Shown one piece after another: positions 43,345 through 52,462 of a stretch of 64,000 nt of DNA. Under the pieces are notes generated by a model that worked only from the letters and a program-made list of their open reading frames with translations, was not told where the DNA came from and did not search any database. Position numbers and translations under genes: made by a program. Numbering within the stretch: the stretch's first letter is position 1; the number at the start of each line of letters is the position of its first letter. The DNA comes from Acidobacteriota bacterium (lineage in GTDB: Bacteria; Acidobacteriota; Blastocatellia; Pyrinomonadales; Pyrinomonadaceae): the NCBI GenBank assembly GCA_016718135.1, contig JADKEF010000001.1, positions 307,001 through 371,000 of the forward strand, in the 5' to 3' direction.

Positions 43345-46300
43345 ATGTTGAAAAAAACTTTCTGTTTGCTTGCTGTCTCGATCGCGATCTGTCTTGGTGC
43401 TGTCGCGGGATTTGCCCAAGAGATCACGGGAAATGTAGCCGGGACGGTACGTGACACAAACGGAGCCGCCGTCGCCGGGGCCACTGTCGTCTTGACCGAC
43501 TCGGGAAAAGGGGTCGTAGTAAGAAGCTCTATCTCCGATGCGGAGGGCAACTTCTCGTTCCCAAACCTTGCTACTTCCACGTACTCGATCTCGGCTGAGG
43601 CTCCAAATTTCAAGAAGTCGGTTCAGACAGGTATCAAAGTGGATGTCGGGCAACGACGCACGGTTGATGTTGTCCTTACTGCGGGACGGATCGAGGAGGT
43701 CGTTACAGTCGAGGCGGATGCCGTCGCGGTGGATCTTAGCTCTGCGACAAGTGGAACGGTTATCAATGGCGATCAGGTACGGGAACTTTCGATCAACAAT
43801 CGCAATTTCACTCAGCTTGTAACGCTTGCTCCTGGCGTTTCGAATGACCTGGCAGATCAAGTATATGTGGGAACTACCAACCCCGAGGGCCAGGCAAACA
43901 TTGTTTCGATCTCAGTCAATGGAGCGAGATCGAGTCAGAATACATTTACAGTTGATGGAGCAGACGTTACCGATCGTGGATCGAATCTGACGATCCAGGC
44001 ATATCCGAGCGTGGATTCGATCGGTGAGTTCAAGGTGCTTCGATCGCTGTATCCTGCAGAATCGGGACGAAGTGGTGGCGGCCAGATCAACGTTGTGACG
44101 CGAAGTGGTACGGCGAAATTCCATGGCAGCGCATACGAATTCATTAGGAATGAAGCATTTAACGCAAACCGCGTCGATATCAATAACCTCACAAATCCTC
44201 CGCTCGGACGCGATTCAGATGGTAAGGCCAAGCGTCCGCCATTCCGTTACAACAATTATGGCTGGACCCTTGGCGGTCCAATATATTTTCTTAACTTCGG
44301 CGAGGCCGATCCGGGTGAAGGATATTTTCGTCGATATCAAAAGACGTTTTTCTTCTTTTCGCAAGAGTGGAGAAAGGACAAGCGATTTCCGACCCTAACG
44401 TCAACAGTTCCGACTCAGAATCAGAGGAACGCGTTTTTTACAGTTCCTATTTGTCTGCAAGCTACAGGTACGACTTGTAACCTAGTGCTTCCGGCGAACA
44501 GCACGTTGACGAACATTAATCCGGTCGCTCAGCAGTATGTTAATCTCATTTACAACCAAGTGCCCCTTCCTAATTCGGGTGTCAACACTTTGGTCGCCCC
44601 GGCAGACGGTATCTCGGATTTCCGCCAAGAATTGATCAAGATCGATCATACATTCAATGACAAGATCTCTGGCTATTATCGATATCAGCGCGACACGATC
44701 CCGACGATCGATGCCAATGCGCTGTTTTCATCTGGTTCGGGTCTTCCGGGAGTATCCACGACTTCAACCGATTCGCCAGGACGTACTCATACGGCACAGA
44801 TAACATACGCCGCATCGCCGAGATTAGTCATCGAAGGACGTTTCACTTATGGGTATGGAGCAATTCTCAGTAGCAACATCGGTCTTCTTGCGAAGGCGAG
44901 AACGCCGATCTCGGTTCCGCTCGCCTACCCCTCGACTCGAGACAGAATACCTACTATCAGCGGAAATGGTTTTAGTGCTCTCCAGGGCTTTGGCCAGTAC
45001 GATAACTTCTCGTACAAGGCTAACCCGTCAGGGTCGGTGACATGGCTTGCCGGTAATCACCTGATGAAGTTTGGAGCGATCTACTCAAAGTATCGTAAGA
45101 ACGAAAACGCCTTAGGCGGAAACAACGAAGGTCTATTTTCAGGATTCAACACTCCTGGAGCGGCCGCAAACGTAATTGCGACTGGTGGAAACACCACCCA
45201 GCAGCTGTGGGCAAACTTCCTGATGGGGACCAATGTCACCTTTACTCAGGCGAGTTTTGATTATACGGCCGATCTTCGGCAAGAGACTTTTGAAGCTTTT
45301 GCCCAGGATGAATGGAAGGCTCGTCGGAATTTAACGATCTACTATGGCGTACGCTATTCCTTTTTTGGATCGCCATATGACAAGAATGGTCGCCTGACTA
45401 ACTTTATCCCAGAATTGTATACGGCTGCTGCTGCCCCTTTAGTCACAGGAGCCGGAAACCGTGTCCCGGGAACGGGTAATTATTGCAATGGCCTGATCGC
45501 AAACTCGGGGGTTGTTCCTGCGTTTCCAAACTGCACGACGACAGAGTCTCCTTGGGGAAAATCGATCATGGATATTCCGAAGACGGATTTTGCTCCTCGT
45601 GTTGGCCTCGCTTGGGATCCTTTCGGTAAGGGAACTTCGGTCGTACGAACAGGTTATGGCATCTATCACGAACAGGTGCTTAACGGTATTTTCCTACAGA
45701 ACATTGCGACGAATCCACCCTATCAGCAGACCTGCCAGGTCGTCGGAACGAGTTTAAGCAATCCCGTTCCCAATGGCTGTGCGGTCATCGCTTCAAATAC
45801 GGTGGGCAACATCCGTTCGGTCCAGGCGGACTGGAAGACACCGTACATGCAACACTGGTCATTGGACTTTCAGCATCAACCGACTCGAAAATCGGTTATC
45901 TCGGCTGGGTATTACGGATCTAAGGGAACCAATCTGATCGGGGGCTATGAACTCAATCTGCTCAAGCCCGGTCAGGCCCTGGCCAGCCAGTGCGCAGTTG
46001 GTGCATCGACTACTCCAACAGCTCCCTGCCAATTGCCGAACCAGGCTTTCTTCAGTTCTGCAGCTGAGGCGATTCTTGACCAGTTACGACCGTATCGGGG
46101 GTATCGCTCGATCACAATGATCCAGCCGCGCTACAACTCGAACTATCACAGTTTGCAGGTCTCGGGCACCCAGCGTTTCGATGGAGCCTCGCAGGTTAAC
46201 GTGTCGTATACCTGGGCGAAAAATCTTACTGACGCCCAAAATGACCGCTCAACTTCTCCGCAGAACATTTATGATCTCAATTCGGAGAAGGGACGGGCGG

Positions 46301-46905
46301 CCCTTGATAGGCGCCACATCCTGACGATCAATTACGTCTATGAGCTGCCATTCTTTAGTAAGCAGGAAGGATTTGTCGGCAAGGTCCTCGGCGGATGGCA
46401 GTTCTCAGGAATTGTTACTTACCAGACTGGACTACCGTTTACGCCTACTGTGTCTGCCTTCGACCCGGCCGGCCTTGGTTTGATCCCGCCGCCATTGACG
46501 GTCGCCAGGCCAAACGTAACCTGCGATCCTAACGCCGGTGGAGCCCAGACAACTCAGCAGTGGTTCAATACCTCGTGCTTTCAGATCACTCCGATCAATA
46601 ACAACAGTCCGATCGCAAACGTGGTTGGAAACGGAGCAAGAGGTATTGTCAACGGCCCCCCGACCAAGCGAGTTGACCTTACACTGTCGAAGAACATTCG
46701 TTTTGGGGAGCGGTACAGGGTCCAGCTTCGAGCCGAGGCTTTCAATCTCTTCAACTTCACAAATCCCCGCGGGCTGAGCACGGTAGTCTGGAGCCAGACG
46801 ACGCAACCGGTCGCTCAAGGTGGAAACGGCTCGTCCACCTTTGGACAGGTCACCAGTTGGCGCGACCCTCGCGTTATGCAGCTGGCCGCAAAGTTCTATT
46901 TCTAG
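43345..46905 (+). CDS. TonB-dependent receptor with carboxypeptidase-regulatory N-domain (Oar-like)
   Basis: The 1186-residue outer-membrane protein has a signal peptide (MLKKTFCLLAVSIAICLGAV), then a CarboxypepD_reg-like domain (NVAGTVRDTNGAAVAGATVV ... FKKSVQTGIKVDVGQRRTV). A plug with SINNRNFTQLVTLAPGVSND and NGARSSQNTFTVDGADVTDR follows, and a long barrel ending in MQLAAKFYF with terminal Phe. This build is typical of Acidobacteriota. The substrate is unknown. Its place between the NamZ fusion and nagA makes muropeptides or amino-sugar oligomers plausible. AGAGGG precedes the ATG at 43345. A strong terminator follows. Confidence 0.92.
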   Translation: MLKKTFCLLAVSIAICLGAVAGFAQEITGNVAGTVRDTNGAAVAGATVVLTDSGKGVVVRSSISDAEGNFSFPNLATSTYSISAEAPNFKKSVQTGIKVDVGQRRTVDVVLTAGRIEEVVTVEADAVAVDLSSATSGTVINGDQVRELSINNRNFTQLVTLAPGVSNDLADQVYVGTTNPEGQANIVSISVNGARSSQNTFTVDGADVTDRGSNLTIQAYPSVDSIGEFKVLRSLYPAESGRSGGGQINVVTRSGTAKFHGSAYEFIRNEAFNANRVDINNLTNPPLGRDSDGKAKRPPFRYNNYGWTLGGPIYFLNFGEADPGEGYFRRYQKTFFFFSQEWRKDKRFPTLTSTVPTQNQRNAFFTVPICLQATGTTCNLVLPANSTLTNINPVAQQYVNLIYNQVPLPNSGVNTLVAPADGISDFRQELIKIDHTFNDKISGYYRYQRDTIPTIDANALFSSGSGLPGVSTTSTDSPGRTHTAQITYAASPRLVIEGRFTYGYGAILSSNIGLLAKARTPISVPLAYPSTRDRIPTISGNGFSALQGFGQYDNFSYKANPSGSVTWLAGNHLMKFGAIYSKYRKNENALGGNNEGLFSGFNTPGAAANVIATGGNTTQQLWANFLMGTNVTFTQASFDYTADLRQETFEAFAQDEWKARRNLTIYYGVRYSFFGSPYDKNGRLTNFIPELYTAAAAPLVTGAGNRVPGTGNYCNGLIANSGVVPAFPNCTTTESPWGKSIMDIPKTDFAPRVGLAWDPFGKGTSVVRTGYGIYHEQVLNGIFLQNIATNPPYQQTCQVVGTSLSNPVPNGCAVIASNTVGNIRSVQADWKTPYMQHWSLDFQHQPTRKSVISAGYYGSKGTNLIGGYELNLLKPGQALASQCAVGASTTPTAPCQLPNQAFFSSAAEAILDQLRPYRGYRSITMIQPRYNSNYHSLQVSGTQRFDGASQVNVSYTWAKNLTDAQNDRSTSPQNIYDLNSEKGRAALDRRHILTINYVYELPFFSKQEGFVGKVLGGWQFSGIVTYQTGLPFTPTVSAFDPAGLGLIPPPLTVARPNVTCDPNAGGAQTTQQWFNTSCFQITPINNNSPIANVVGNGARGIVNGPPTKRVDLTLSKNIRFGERYRVQLRAEAFNLFNFTNPRGLSTVVWSQTTQPVAQGGNGSSTFGQVTSWRDPRVMQLAAKFYF

Positions 46906-46921
46906 AGCTTGCTTGATCTGA

Positions 46922-46964
46922 AAAACCGCGTCGTTTCTGCAAAAGGAACGACGCGGTTTTTTCG
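46922..46964 (+). terminator. Strong intrinsic terminator after the TonB-dependent receptor
   Basis: AAAACCGCGTCGTT (46922-46935) and its exact complement (46947-46960) form a 14-bp stem with an 11-base loop, ending in T6. Confidence 0.9.
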
Positions 46965-47000
46965 TTTTGAACCCGCCAACATCTGGCGGATAATTACCGT

Positions 47001-48131
47001 ATGGTTGAGATAACAATTAAGAACGCTATGGTGGCAGGTGGCGATTCCATGGATCTGCGAATTGGGGTCAAAAAGGGGCTGATCGATGTGATCGATCGTT
47101 CAAGAGTCCAGGCCCAGTTCAGTGATCTGTTTGTCACGGCGGGGTTTATCGATGTTCACAACCATGGCGCGTTGGGTTTCGATGTTAATGAGGCCGACGT
47201 GGACGGCCTTTTGAAGGTCTCAGCGTTCCTTGCGAAAAATGGTGTGACGGCGTGGATGCCGACGTTGGTTCCGGACTCGGATGAGAATTATCGGCGGGTG
47301 ATCCACGCTATTGATGAATTGATGTTGCGGCAGGTTGAGCTGCCGGTGGCTCAGGCAGTTGGGGTACATTACGAGGGCGTTTTTGCGAATGAGAAGATGT
47401 GCGGTGCCTTGAGGCCGGAGTATTTTCGCAATGGTCAGTGGTCAGCGGCCGGTGGTCAGTTGCCCAAGCTTGATCGTGGTGTCCACATGACGACGCTTGC
47501 TCCTGAGATCGATGGCGGAATTGCGATGATCAGAGCTTTGGTGGCGGACGGTTGGGTAGTTTCTATCGGGCATACGAGAGCGTATGTTGAGACTTTGGAT
47601 CGAGCCTATGCGGCTGGAGCTCGGCATATGACCCATTTTTTCAATGCAATGACCGGCGTGCATCATCGTGAAATCGGGGTGGCTGGTTGGGGGCTGGCGA
47701 ATGATGGCGTAACGTTCGATATTATTGCGGACGGCGTTCATGTGCATCCGGATATTCTGGGAGTGGCGTGCCGTTCAAAATCACCGGACAAGGTTTCGTT
47801 GATCAGTGATTCGGTTGCTCCGACAGGTTTGGGCGATGGGGAATTTGAGCTTTGGGGCGAGACGGTCACGGTAAAAAATGGACGAACTCAGAATGAACGC
47901 GGCAGCATTGCAGGTTCGGTTTGTACAATGCTCGATTGCGTAAAGACAATGCGGTCGATCGGGTTTTCGGAGTTAGAGGTCTCACAAATGGCGTCGACTA
48001 ACCCGGCTAAGCTACTCGGTCTCGAAGATCGCGGTTCGATCGAGATTGGGAAGCGGGCTGACCTTGTCGGACTGAATGCTGACGGCAAAGTAGCATTCAC
48101 CATGATCGGTGGCGAGTTGGTACCAAAATAA
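47001..48131 (+). CDS. nagA: N-acetylglucosamine-6-phosphate deacetylase
   Basis: An amidohydrolase that turns GlcNAc-6-P into glucosamine-6-P, the step after MurQ. It has the metal motif FIDVHNHGALGFD, GVHYEGVFAN (Glu ligand), the His pair in VSIGHTRA and MTHFFNAMTGVHHR, and catalytic Asp in ISDSVAPTG. Length 376 is normal. Residues around 145-155 (NGQWSAAGGQLPKL) are coded by a 7-nt tandem repeat and are not expected in the family. It has its own terminator, and lies 37 bases after the receptor terminator. Confidence 0.93.
   Translation: MVEITIKNAMVAGGDSMDLRIGVKKGLIDVIDRSRVQAQFSDLFVTAGFIDVHNHGALGFDVNEADVDGLLKVSAFLAKNGVTAWMPTLVPDSDENYRRVIHAIDELMLRQVELPVAQAVGVHYEGVFANEKMCGALRPEYFRNGQWSAAGGQLPKLDRGVHMTTLAPEIDGGIAMIRALVADGWVVSIGHTRAYVETLDRAYAAGARHMTHFFNAMTGVHHREIGVAGWGLANDGVTFDIIADGVHVHPDILGVACRSKSPDKVSLISDSVAPTGLGDGEFELWGETVTVKNGRTQNERGSIAGSVCTMLDCVKTMRSIGFSELEVSQMASTNPAKLLGLEDRGSIEIGKRADLVGLNADGKVAFTMIGGELVPK
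47432..47459 (+). repeat. Four 7-nt tandem units (TGGTCAG) inside nagA
   Basis: Units tggtcag, tggtcag, cggccgg and tggtcag follow head to tail; the third has drifted. They encode part of the NGQWSAAGGQ stretch. Confidence 0.65.
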
Positions 48132-48133
48132 GA

Positions 48134-48172
48134 AATGCCCTCCGGAATTCGATTCCGGAGGGCATTTTCGTT
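48134..48172. terminator. Strong bidirectional terminator between nagA and spy-like gene
   Basis: AATGCCCTCCGGAA (48134-48147) and its exact complement (48153-48166) flank a five-base loop, with T and A tracts on the two sides. It serves converging nagA and the Spy-like gene. Confidence 0.9.
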
Positions 48173-48185
48173 CTTAAGGCGAACC

Positions 48186-48662
48186 TTAGAAGTCCATTCC
48201 CGGCTTGCCGCCGAAAGGCCGTCCTTCTTTGTGTCGCTCGCCAAACTTTGCACGCTGTTCTGCGGCTTTGGCTTTCTGTTCGTCGGTCAGGAGTGCGAAG
48301 ACTTGAGCCTTTGCTTTCTCTTTTTCGACGATCAACTTTGCTGTTACCGCTGCCTGCTCGTTTGCTGCTGCTTCGACCTTAACCTGGTCGAAGTTTCCAT
48401 CCGTGCCGAGTTCCGCGATCTTTTTGTGGCCATCGCGAAGCTGAGCCATTAACGGCTCGACGTTCGCCCGGCTTGCCTCCATGATCCCCTTCTGTTCGTC
48501 GGTCAGATCGAGGCCACGGAGCATCATTGCCGGGCCACCACCTCGATGGCCAGGACCACCAAATTTATGGCCGTCCTTATGAGCAGCTTTCTGTGCAAAA
48601 ACAAAGATCGAACCACCTACGACCAATATTGCGGCCGCTGCGATCAGTATGATTTTTTTCAT
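48186..48662 (-). CDS. Spy/CpxP-like periplasmic chaperone (LTXXQ family)
   Basis: The 158-residue protein has a signal peptide (MKKIILIAAAAILVVGGSIF) and a His/Gly-rich segment. A helical body with two LTxxQ-like motifs follows (LDLTDEQKGIMEASRANVEP and ALLTDEQKAKAAEQRAK). In Proteobacteria Spy and CpxP bind unfolded periplasmic proteins and are controlled by Cpx/Bae. Here it is divergent from a Cpx-like response regulator and kinase, with a CpxR-type box between. GGGAG seven bases before the ATG. Confidence 0.87.
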   Translation of the reverse strand: MKKIILIAAAAILVVGGSIFVFAQKAAHKDGHKFGGPGHRGGGPAMMLRGLDLTDEQKGIMEASRANVEPLMAQLRDGHKKIAELGTDGNFDQVKVEAAANEQAAVTAKLIVEKEKAKAQVFALLTDEQKAKAAEQRAKFGERHKEGRPFGGKPGMDF

Positions 48663-48767
48663 GATTTAACTCCCTACTTATTATTCCAAAATTCAAATAA
48701 CCGTCTCCGGTCATAACTGATTAACGATATGAGGGCGATGACGAATGTATAAGTTTCGAGAAGTTCT

Positions 48768-48782
48768 GTAAAGAAATGTAAA
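48768..48782. promoter_or_regulatory. CpxR-type box GTAAA-N5-GTAAA
   Basis: GTAAA at 48768-48772 and 48778-48782, spaced by five bases, exactly fits the E. coli CpxR consensus. It lies 46 bp before the response-regulator start and 106 bp from the Spy-like start, so it could control both. Regulation is inferred. Confidence 0.6.
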
Positions 48783-48827
48783 ACCGCCACATTCGCGCTT
48801 GTTTTTGGCGTAGAATGCATCTTGAGT

Positions 48828-49517
48828 ATGGATAAGATCCTTATCATTGACGACGACGAAGAATTGTGCGAACTCGTGTCCGAATACCTAACGGTCGAGG
48901 GCTTTGAGATCGAGTGTGTTCATGACGGGCAGAGCGGGCTGGATATGGCTCTGACCGGCGATTACGACATGGCGATCCTCGATGTGATGCTGCCAAAGTT
49001 GAATGGATTTGACGTCCTGCGTAGTCTTCGTGAAACGTCCAAGCTGCCCGTCATAATGCTGACCGCGCGCGGTGACGACATGGAACGCATCGTTGGTCTC
49101 GAGATCGGAGCGGACGATTATCTGCCTAAACCCTTTAATCCGCGTGAGCTTGCAGCTCGTCTGAGAGCGATCTTAAGGCGAACGGTACCTACAGAAGAAG
49201 GTGCTGAGGGAAGTGAAAAGCTCGATGTTGACGGTGTCCTGCTTTCCCCCTCATCGAGGACCGCGGTACTAGATGGTGAGGAGTTGAGTTTGACCTCAGT
49301 AGAATTTGGCCTGCTCCACGAGCTTTTAAAAGAGGCCGGCCGTATCGTCAAGAAAGAAGACCTTAGCGAGAACGTGCTCGAGCGCAAACTGTCGCCTTAC
49401 GACCGCAGCCTCGATATGCATATCAGCAACCTTCGCAAAAAACTCGGAACTCGTGCTGATGGGAGCGACCGGATCAAGACGATCCGCTCGGTCGGTTATA
49501 TTTACACGGTCGTATGA
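48828..49517 (+). CDS. OmpR/CpxR-type response regulator
   Basis: About 229 residues. The receiver domain has acidic DDDEE at 8-12, phospho-acceptor Asp in AILDVMLPKLNG, Thr in MLTARGD and Lys in LPKPFNPREL. The C-terminal winged helix (LTSVEFGLLHELLKEAGRIV ... SLDMHISNLRKKLG) binds DNA. The ATG at 48828 is preferred to the TTG at 48822. It is coupled to the kinase by an ATGA overlap and close to CpxR in motif layout. Confidence 0.92.
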   Translation: MDKILIIDDDEELCELVSEYLTVEGFEIECVHDGQSGLDMALTGDYDMAILDVMLPKLNGFDVLRSLRETSKLPVIMLTARGDDMERIVGLEIGADDYLPKPFNPRELAARLRAILRRTVPTEEGAEGSEKLDVDGVLLSPSSRTAVLDGEELSLTSVEFGLLHELLKEAGRIVKKEDLSENVLERKLSPYDRSLDMHISNLRKKLGTRADGSDRIKTIRSVGYIYTVV

Positions 49518-50881
49518 AATTATTCGTAAAGATCTTTCTCTGGTTCCTCGCCGCCATTGGTTTGATGGTCGGCATGTTGATGTTCGTCACGCGTACGTTT
49601 CAGACCGAGCCGATGATGGGTCGTTTCGAACGCTCGACGCGAAATCAGCTCACTGTCTATGGCGGTACCGGCACGCAGATCGCAACGGTGGAGGGTGAAA
49701 GCGGCCTGCGGGTATTCTTGAATAGATTGAAGGACCTGGATCCGCCGCGCCAGGTAAGTTTGGTCGCTGCGGATGGTTCTATCTGGTTTGGCGATAAGGT
49801 CGATAATGCTGCGGCCCTGGACCTGGTGAACCTTACACTTGCTGCCGGACAAGTTGAAACGGATTTCTCGGGGGAGGATCGCACTATAGGAGCTGCTCCT
49901 GTAAATTTTCCCGACGGGCGAAAGTTTGTGCTGATGTTTCAATGGGAGAGGCAAACTCCACCGTCGCTGTTTTGGGGTTCGACAACTGCCTACGTTAGGC
50001 TCGGCGGAATATTGTTTACGGCCACGCTGCTTTGCTATTTGCTTGCTCTCTATCTAACGTCGCCCATCCGCAAGCTCCGGTTGGCTACCAATAGGCTTGC
50101 TGACGGCGACCTTACAACCCGTGTTGCACCGCTACTCGGCAGGCGACGAGATGAGATCGGCGATCTTGCTCGTGACTTCGACGAAATGGCTGAGCGGATC
50201 GAGAATTTGATCACTTCCCAAAAGCGCTTGAACAGCGATATTTCTCATGAACTGCGTTCGCCACTGGCGAGAATGAACGTCGCCCTTGAGATCGCAAAGC
50301 AAAAATCAAGTCCTGATACACAACCGATCCTAAATCGAATCGAGTCCGAGTCCCACCGACTGAATGAGATGATCGGCCGCCTTCTGACCCTCGCCAAGTT
50401 GGAAAGCGGTGCGGAGGAAGTCGAGCGGGTTCGCGTCGATCTGACCGAACTTGTGCGCGATGTCGCGGCTGATGCTGAATTTGAAGCACAAGGCAAGGGC
50501 CGCTACGTAGAGCTGACAAAGATCGAGCCGTGCACCGTTATGGGCAGTGAGAACTTGCTCCGAAGCGCGATCGAGAATGTGTTAAGGAACGCCGTTCGAT
50601 ATACCGCCGAAGGGACGGCCGTTGATGTTGCCCTGCAGGCGAACAATGGCGATGCTATCCTGACGATATCCGACCACGGTGGCGGTGTACCGCCGGATGA
50701 GCTGGAAAATCTTTTTCGGCCTTTCTATCGCGTAGGCGAGGATCGCACCCGTAGAACCGGTGGGATCGGCCTCGGGTTGGCAATTGCGGATCGAGCGGTC
50801 AAAGCCCACAAGGGCTCCATCACAGCCCGAAACTACAATGGCGGACTCCAGATAGAGATCGCCCTTAGCACAAGTAAATAA
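49514..50881 (+). CDS. CpxA-like sensor histidine kinase
   Basis: The 455-residue protein has a membrane helix at 1-25, a periplasmic part with the two-residue-rich RTFQTEPMMGRFERS start, and a second helix near 165-185. A HAMP domain (SPIRKLRLATNRLADGDLTT) follows, then HisKA with His in SDISHELRSPLARM and HATPase with N box, DHGGGVPPDEL and GGIGLGLAIADRAV. It phosphorylates the preceding regulator. The periplasmic domain is of CpxA size. The overlap with the regulator shows one operon. Confidence 0.92.
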   Translation: MKLFVKIFLWFLAAIGLMVGMLMFVTRTFQTEPMMGRFERSTRNQLTVYGGTGTQIATVEGESGLRVFLNRLKDLDPPRQVSLVAADGSIWFGDKVDNAAALDLVNLTLAAGQVETDFSGEDRTIGAAPVNFPDGRKFVLMFQWERQTPPSLFWGSTTAYVRLGGILFTATLLCYLLALYLTSPIRKLRLATNRLADGDLTTRVAPLLGRRRDEIGDLARDFDEMAERIENLITSQKRLNSDISHELRSPLARMNVALEIAKQKSSPDTQPILNRIESESHRLNEMIGRLLTLAKLESGAEEVERVRVDLTELVRDVAADAEFEAQGKGRYVELTKIEPCTVMGSENLLRSAIENVLRNAVRYTAEGTAVDVALQANNGDAILTISDHGGGVPPDELENLFRPFYRVGEDRTRRTGGIGLGLAIADRAVKAHKGSITARNYNGGLQIEIALSTSK

Positions 50882-50884
50882 AGG

Positions 50885-51259
50885 TCAGTCTGCACGAGCC
50901 GATCGTGCCGCCGCGAACGACCTGATCGCGAGTACGACGAAGAACAGACAGACGGCCGCCATCGCCCCTTGTGACATAACGGCAGGCGAGGCTTCCAGGC
51001 CGCCCGTAGCGGCCTTCATCACCAGCCGTCCCGCCGTTAGGATAAATCCAAGCAACGCTACCACCACGGCGAGATGCATCAGGTGCTTTCGCATCCCTTC
51101 TGCAACAGTTCCAATTGCACCGCACGCTATGAGTACGATTCCAAAGAATGCTGGTATTAATGCAGTGACACTCGCGTTCCCGGCGTTCATACCGTAGATG
51201 TAGCCAGCGATCCCTATTACGACGAGTAGTATTCCTGAGACGATCGAAATTCCTGACAT
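50885..51259 (-). CDS. Small four-helix membrane protein of unknown function
   Basis: The 124-residue protein has four membrane helices (about 4-24, 31-52, 62-82, 97-116) with few charges and a basic C-terminus. It starts MSGISIVSGILLVVIGIAGY. No family recognised. It lies four bases after the TPR gene on the same strand, so the pair is an operon. Its 3' end meets the kinase 3' end with three bases between. Confidence 0.72.
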   Translation of the reverse strand: MSGISIVSGILLVVIGIAGYIYGMNAGNASVTALIPAFFGIVLIACGAIGTVAEGMRKHLMHLAVVVALLGFILTAGRLVMKAATGGLEASPAVMSQGAMAAVCLFFVVLAIRSFAAARSARAD

Positions 51260-51263
51260 AATT

Positions 51264-52298
51264 TTATCTCAACCCTGCGGTTGTCATTTTTGTCTGAAGC
51301 TGAGTAGCGAGTTTCGTGTCGAGCACATCGAGCTTTATCTTCTGTTCGCGTGCAAGGACCGCATTCTTCATCCGAACCCAATATAGACCTAGAGCATATA
51401 TGACATTTGCATCACGCGGTGCAAGTGTCAAGGCCTTGTCATACGAGGCCTTAGCCAGGGCGTCCTGATTCGTATTGAAATAGGCATCGCCTAGATAAAG
51501 AACATACTGCGAAACACTGGGGTTCAGTTCGACCGCTCTTTTGTATAGTGGGATCGAGGCCGCATACTTCGCATCGTTGTAATACGAGTTTCCAAGTCCC
51601 AAAATGCTTGAGGTGTCATTGGGGTCTAACTTCAATGCAGCATTGAATGCCGCGATCGCATCTGGGAATTGCCTAAGAGAGTTGTGTGAGTTCCCGAGTT
51701 CACGGAACGCAGACCCCATGTCGGGACGAAGCCGTGTCGCATTCTTATGCGAGGCAACTGCGTCAGCATAGCGTTTTAGCGACTGATAAACGAGCCCTAG
51801 CCGGTAATGGGCGATACCGTTGGTAGCATCAAACTGTATCGCTGTCTGTATCGAGCGGATGGCGTCAGTGGGCTGATTCAATTCCTTGAGAGAAACGCCA
51901 AGCCAGATATGAGCATCGACATAATTCGGCTGGTACCTTATAGCATCGCGATATGCCGCGGCGGCCTGGGCGTATCGATCCAGGTAGAAATGCGATGAAC
52001 CCAGCCAGTAGTGAGCCTTCGCATAATCGACCTTTACCCCGACCGCAGACTGAAACTCCGCAACCGCCGCTTCGTATCTTCGCTGGTTGTAATTGGCGAG
52101 CCCAATGTTGAAATAGGCGGAAGCATCATTCGGAAACTGCTTCAGATGCTGTCGAAAACCCGCGATGGATTGATCGTATTGTTTGGCGTCGAAATCCTTA
52201 AGAGCTTTATCAAATACCGATGTGTTCTGAGCGAATATGGCAGGAGCCATAATTGCCACAAGCAAGAGTGCGAAAGCGGAAGTTCTCATTTTTTTCAT
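51264..52298 (-). CDS. Secreted tetratricopeptide repeat protein
   Basis: The 344-residue protein has a signal peptide (MKKMRTSAFALLLVAIMAPA) followed by eight consecutive 34-residue TPR units from about residue 28 to 330, such as ASAYFNIGLANYNQRRYEAA and AHYWLGSSHFYLDRYAQAAA. It is likely a periplasmic scaffold for a protein complex. The partner is unknown. It is co-transcribed with the small membrane protein. Confidence 0.87.
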   Translation of the reverse strand: MKKMRTSAFALLLVAIMAPAIFAQNTSVFDKALKDFDAKQYDQSIAGFRQHLKQFPNDASAYFNIGLANYNQRRYEAAVAEFQSAVGVKVDYAKAHYWLGSSHFYLDRYAQAAAAYRDAIRYQPNYVDAHIWLGVSLKELNQPTDAIRSIQTAIQFDATNGIAHYRLGLVYQSLKRYADAVASHKNATRLRPDMGSAFRELGNSHNSLRQFPDAIAAFNAALKLDPNDTSSILGLGNSYYNDAKYAASIPLYKRAVELNPSVSQYVLYLGDAYFNTNQDALAKASYDKALTLAPRDANVIYALGLYWVRMKNAVLAREQKIKLDVLDTKLATQLQTKMTTAGLR

Positions 52299-52462
52299 AC
52301 CGATAGATCTGTTTGCGAAAAGGTTTAGGATATTTACGACGATATTTTCTCGCAGTTTGGGCTAAATGCAAAGGACAAGACTCGGAACACGCATACGTGC
52401 ACCAGCGGAACCTTTTTACATCCTTGAAAACTTTCTGCCAACATGGTTGCACCAGATCAGTC

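Noticed and set aside
43324..44231. Minus-strand frames inside the TonB-dependent receptor gene
   Set aside because: Shadows of a clearly coding gene with conserved receptor motifs on the plus strand.
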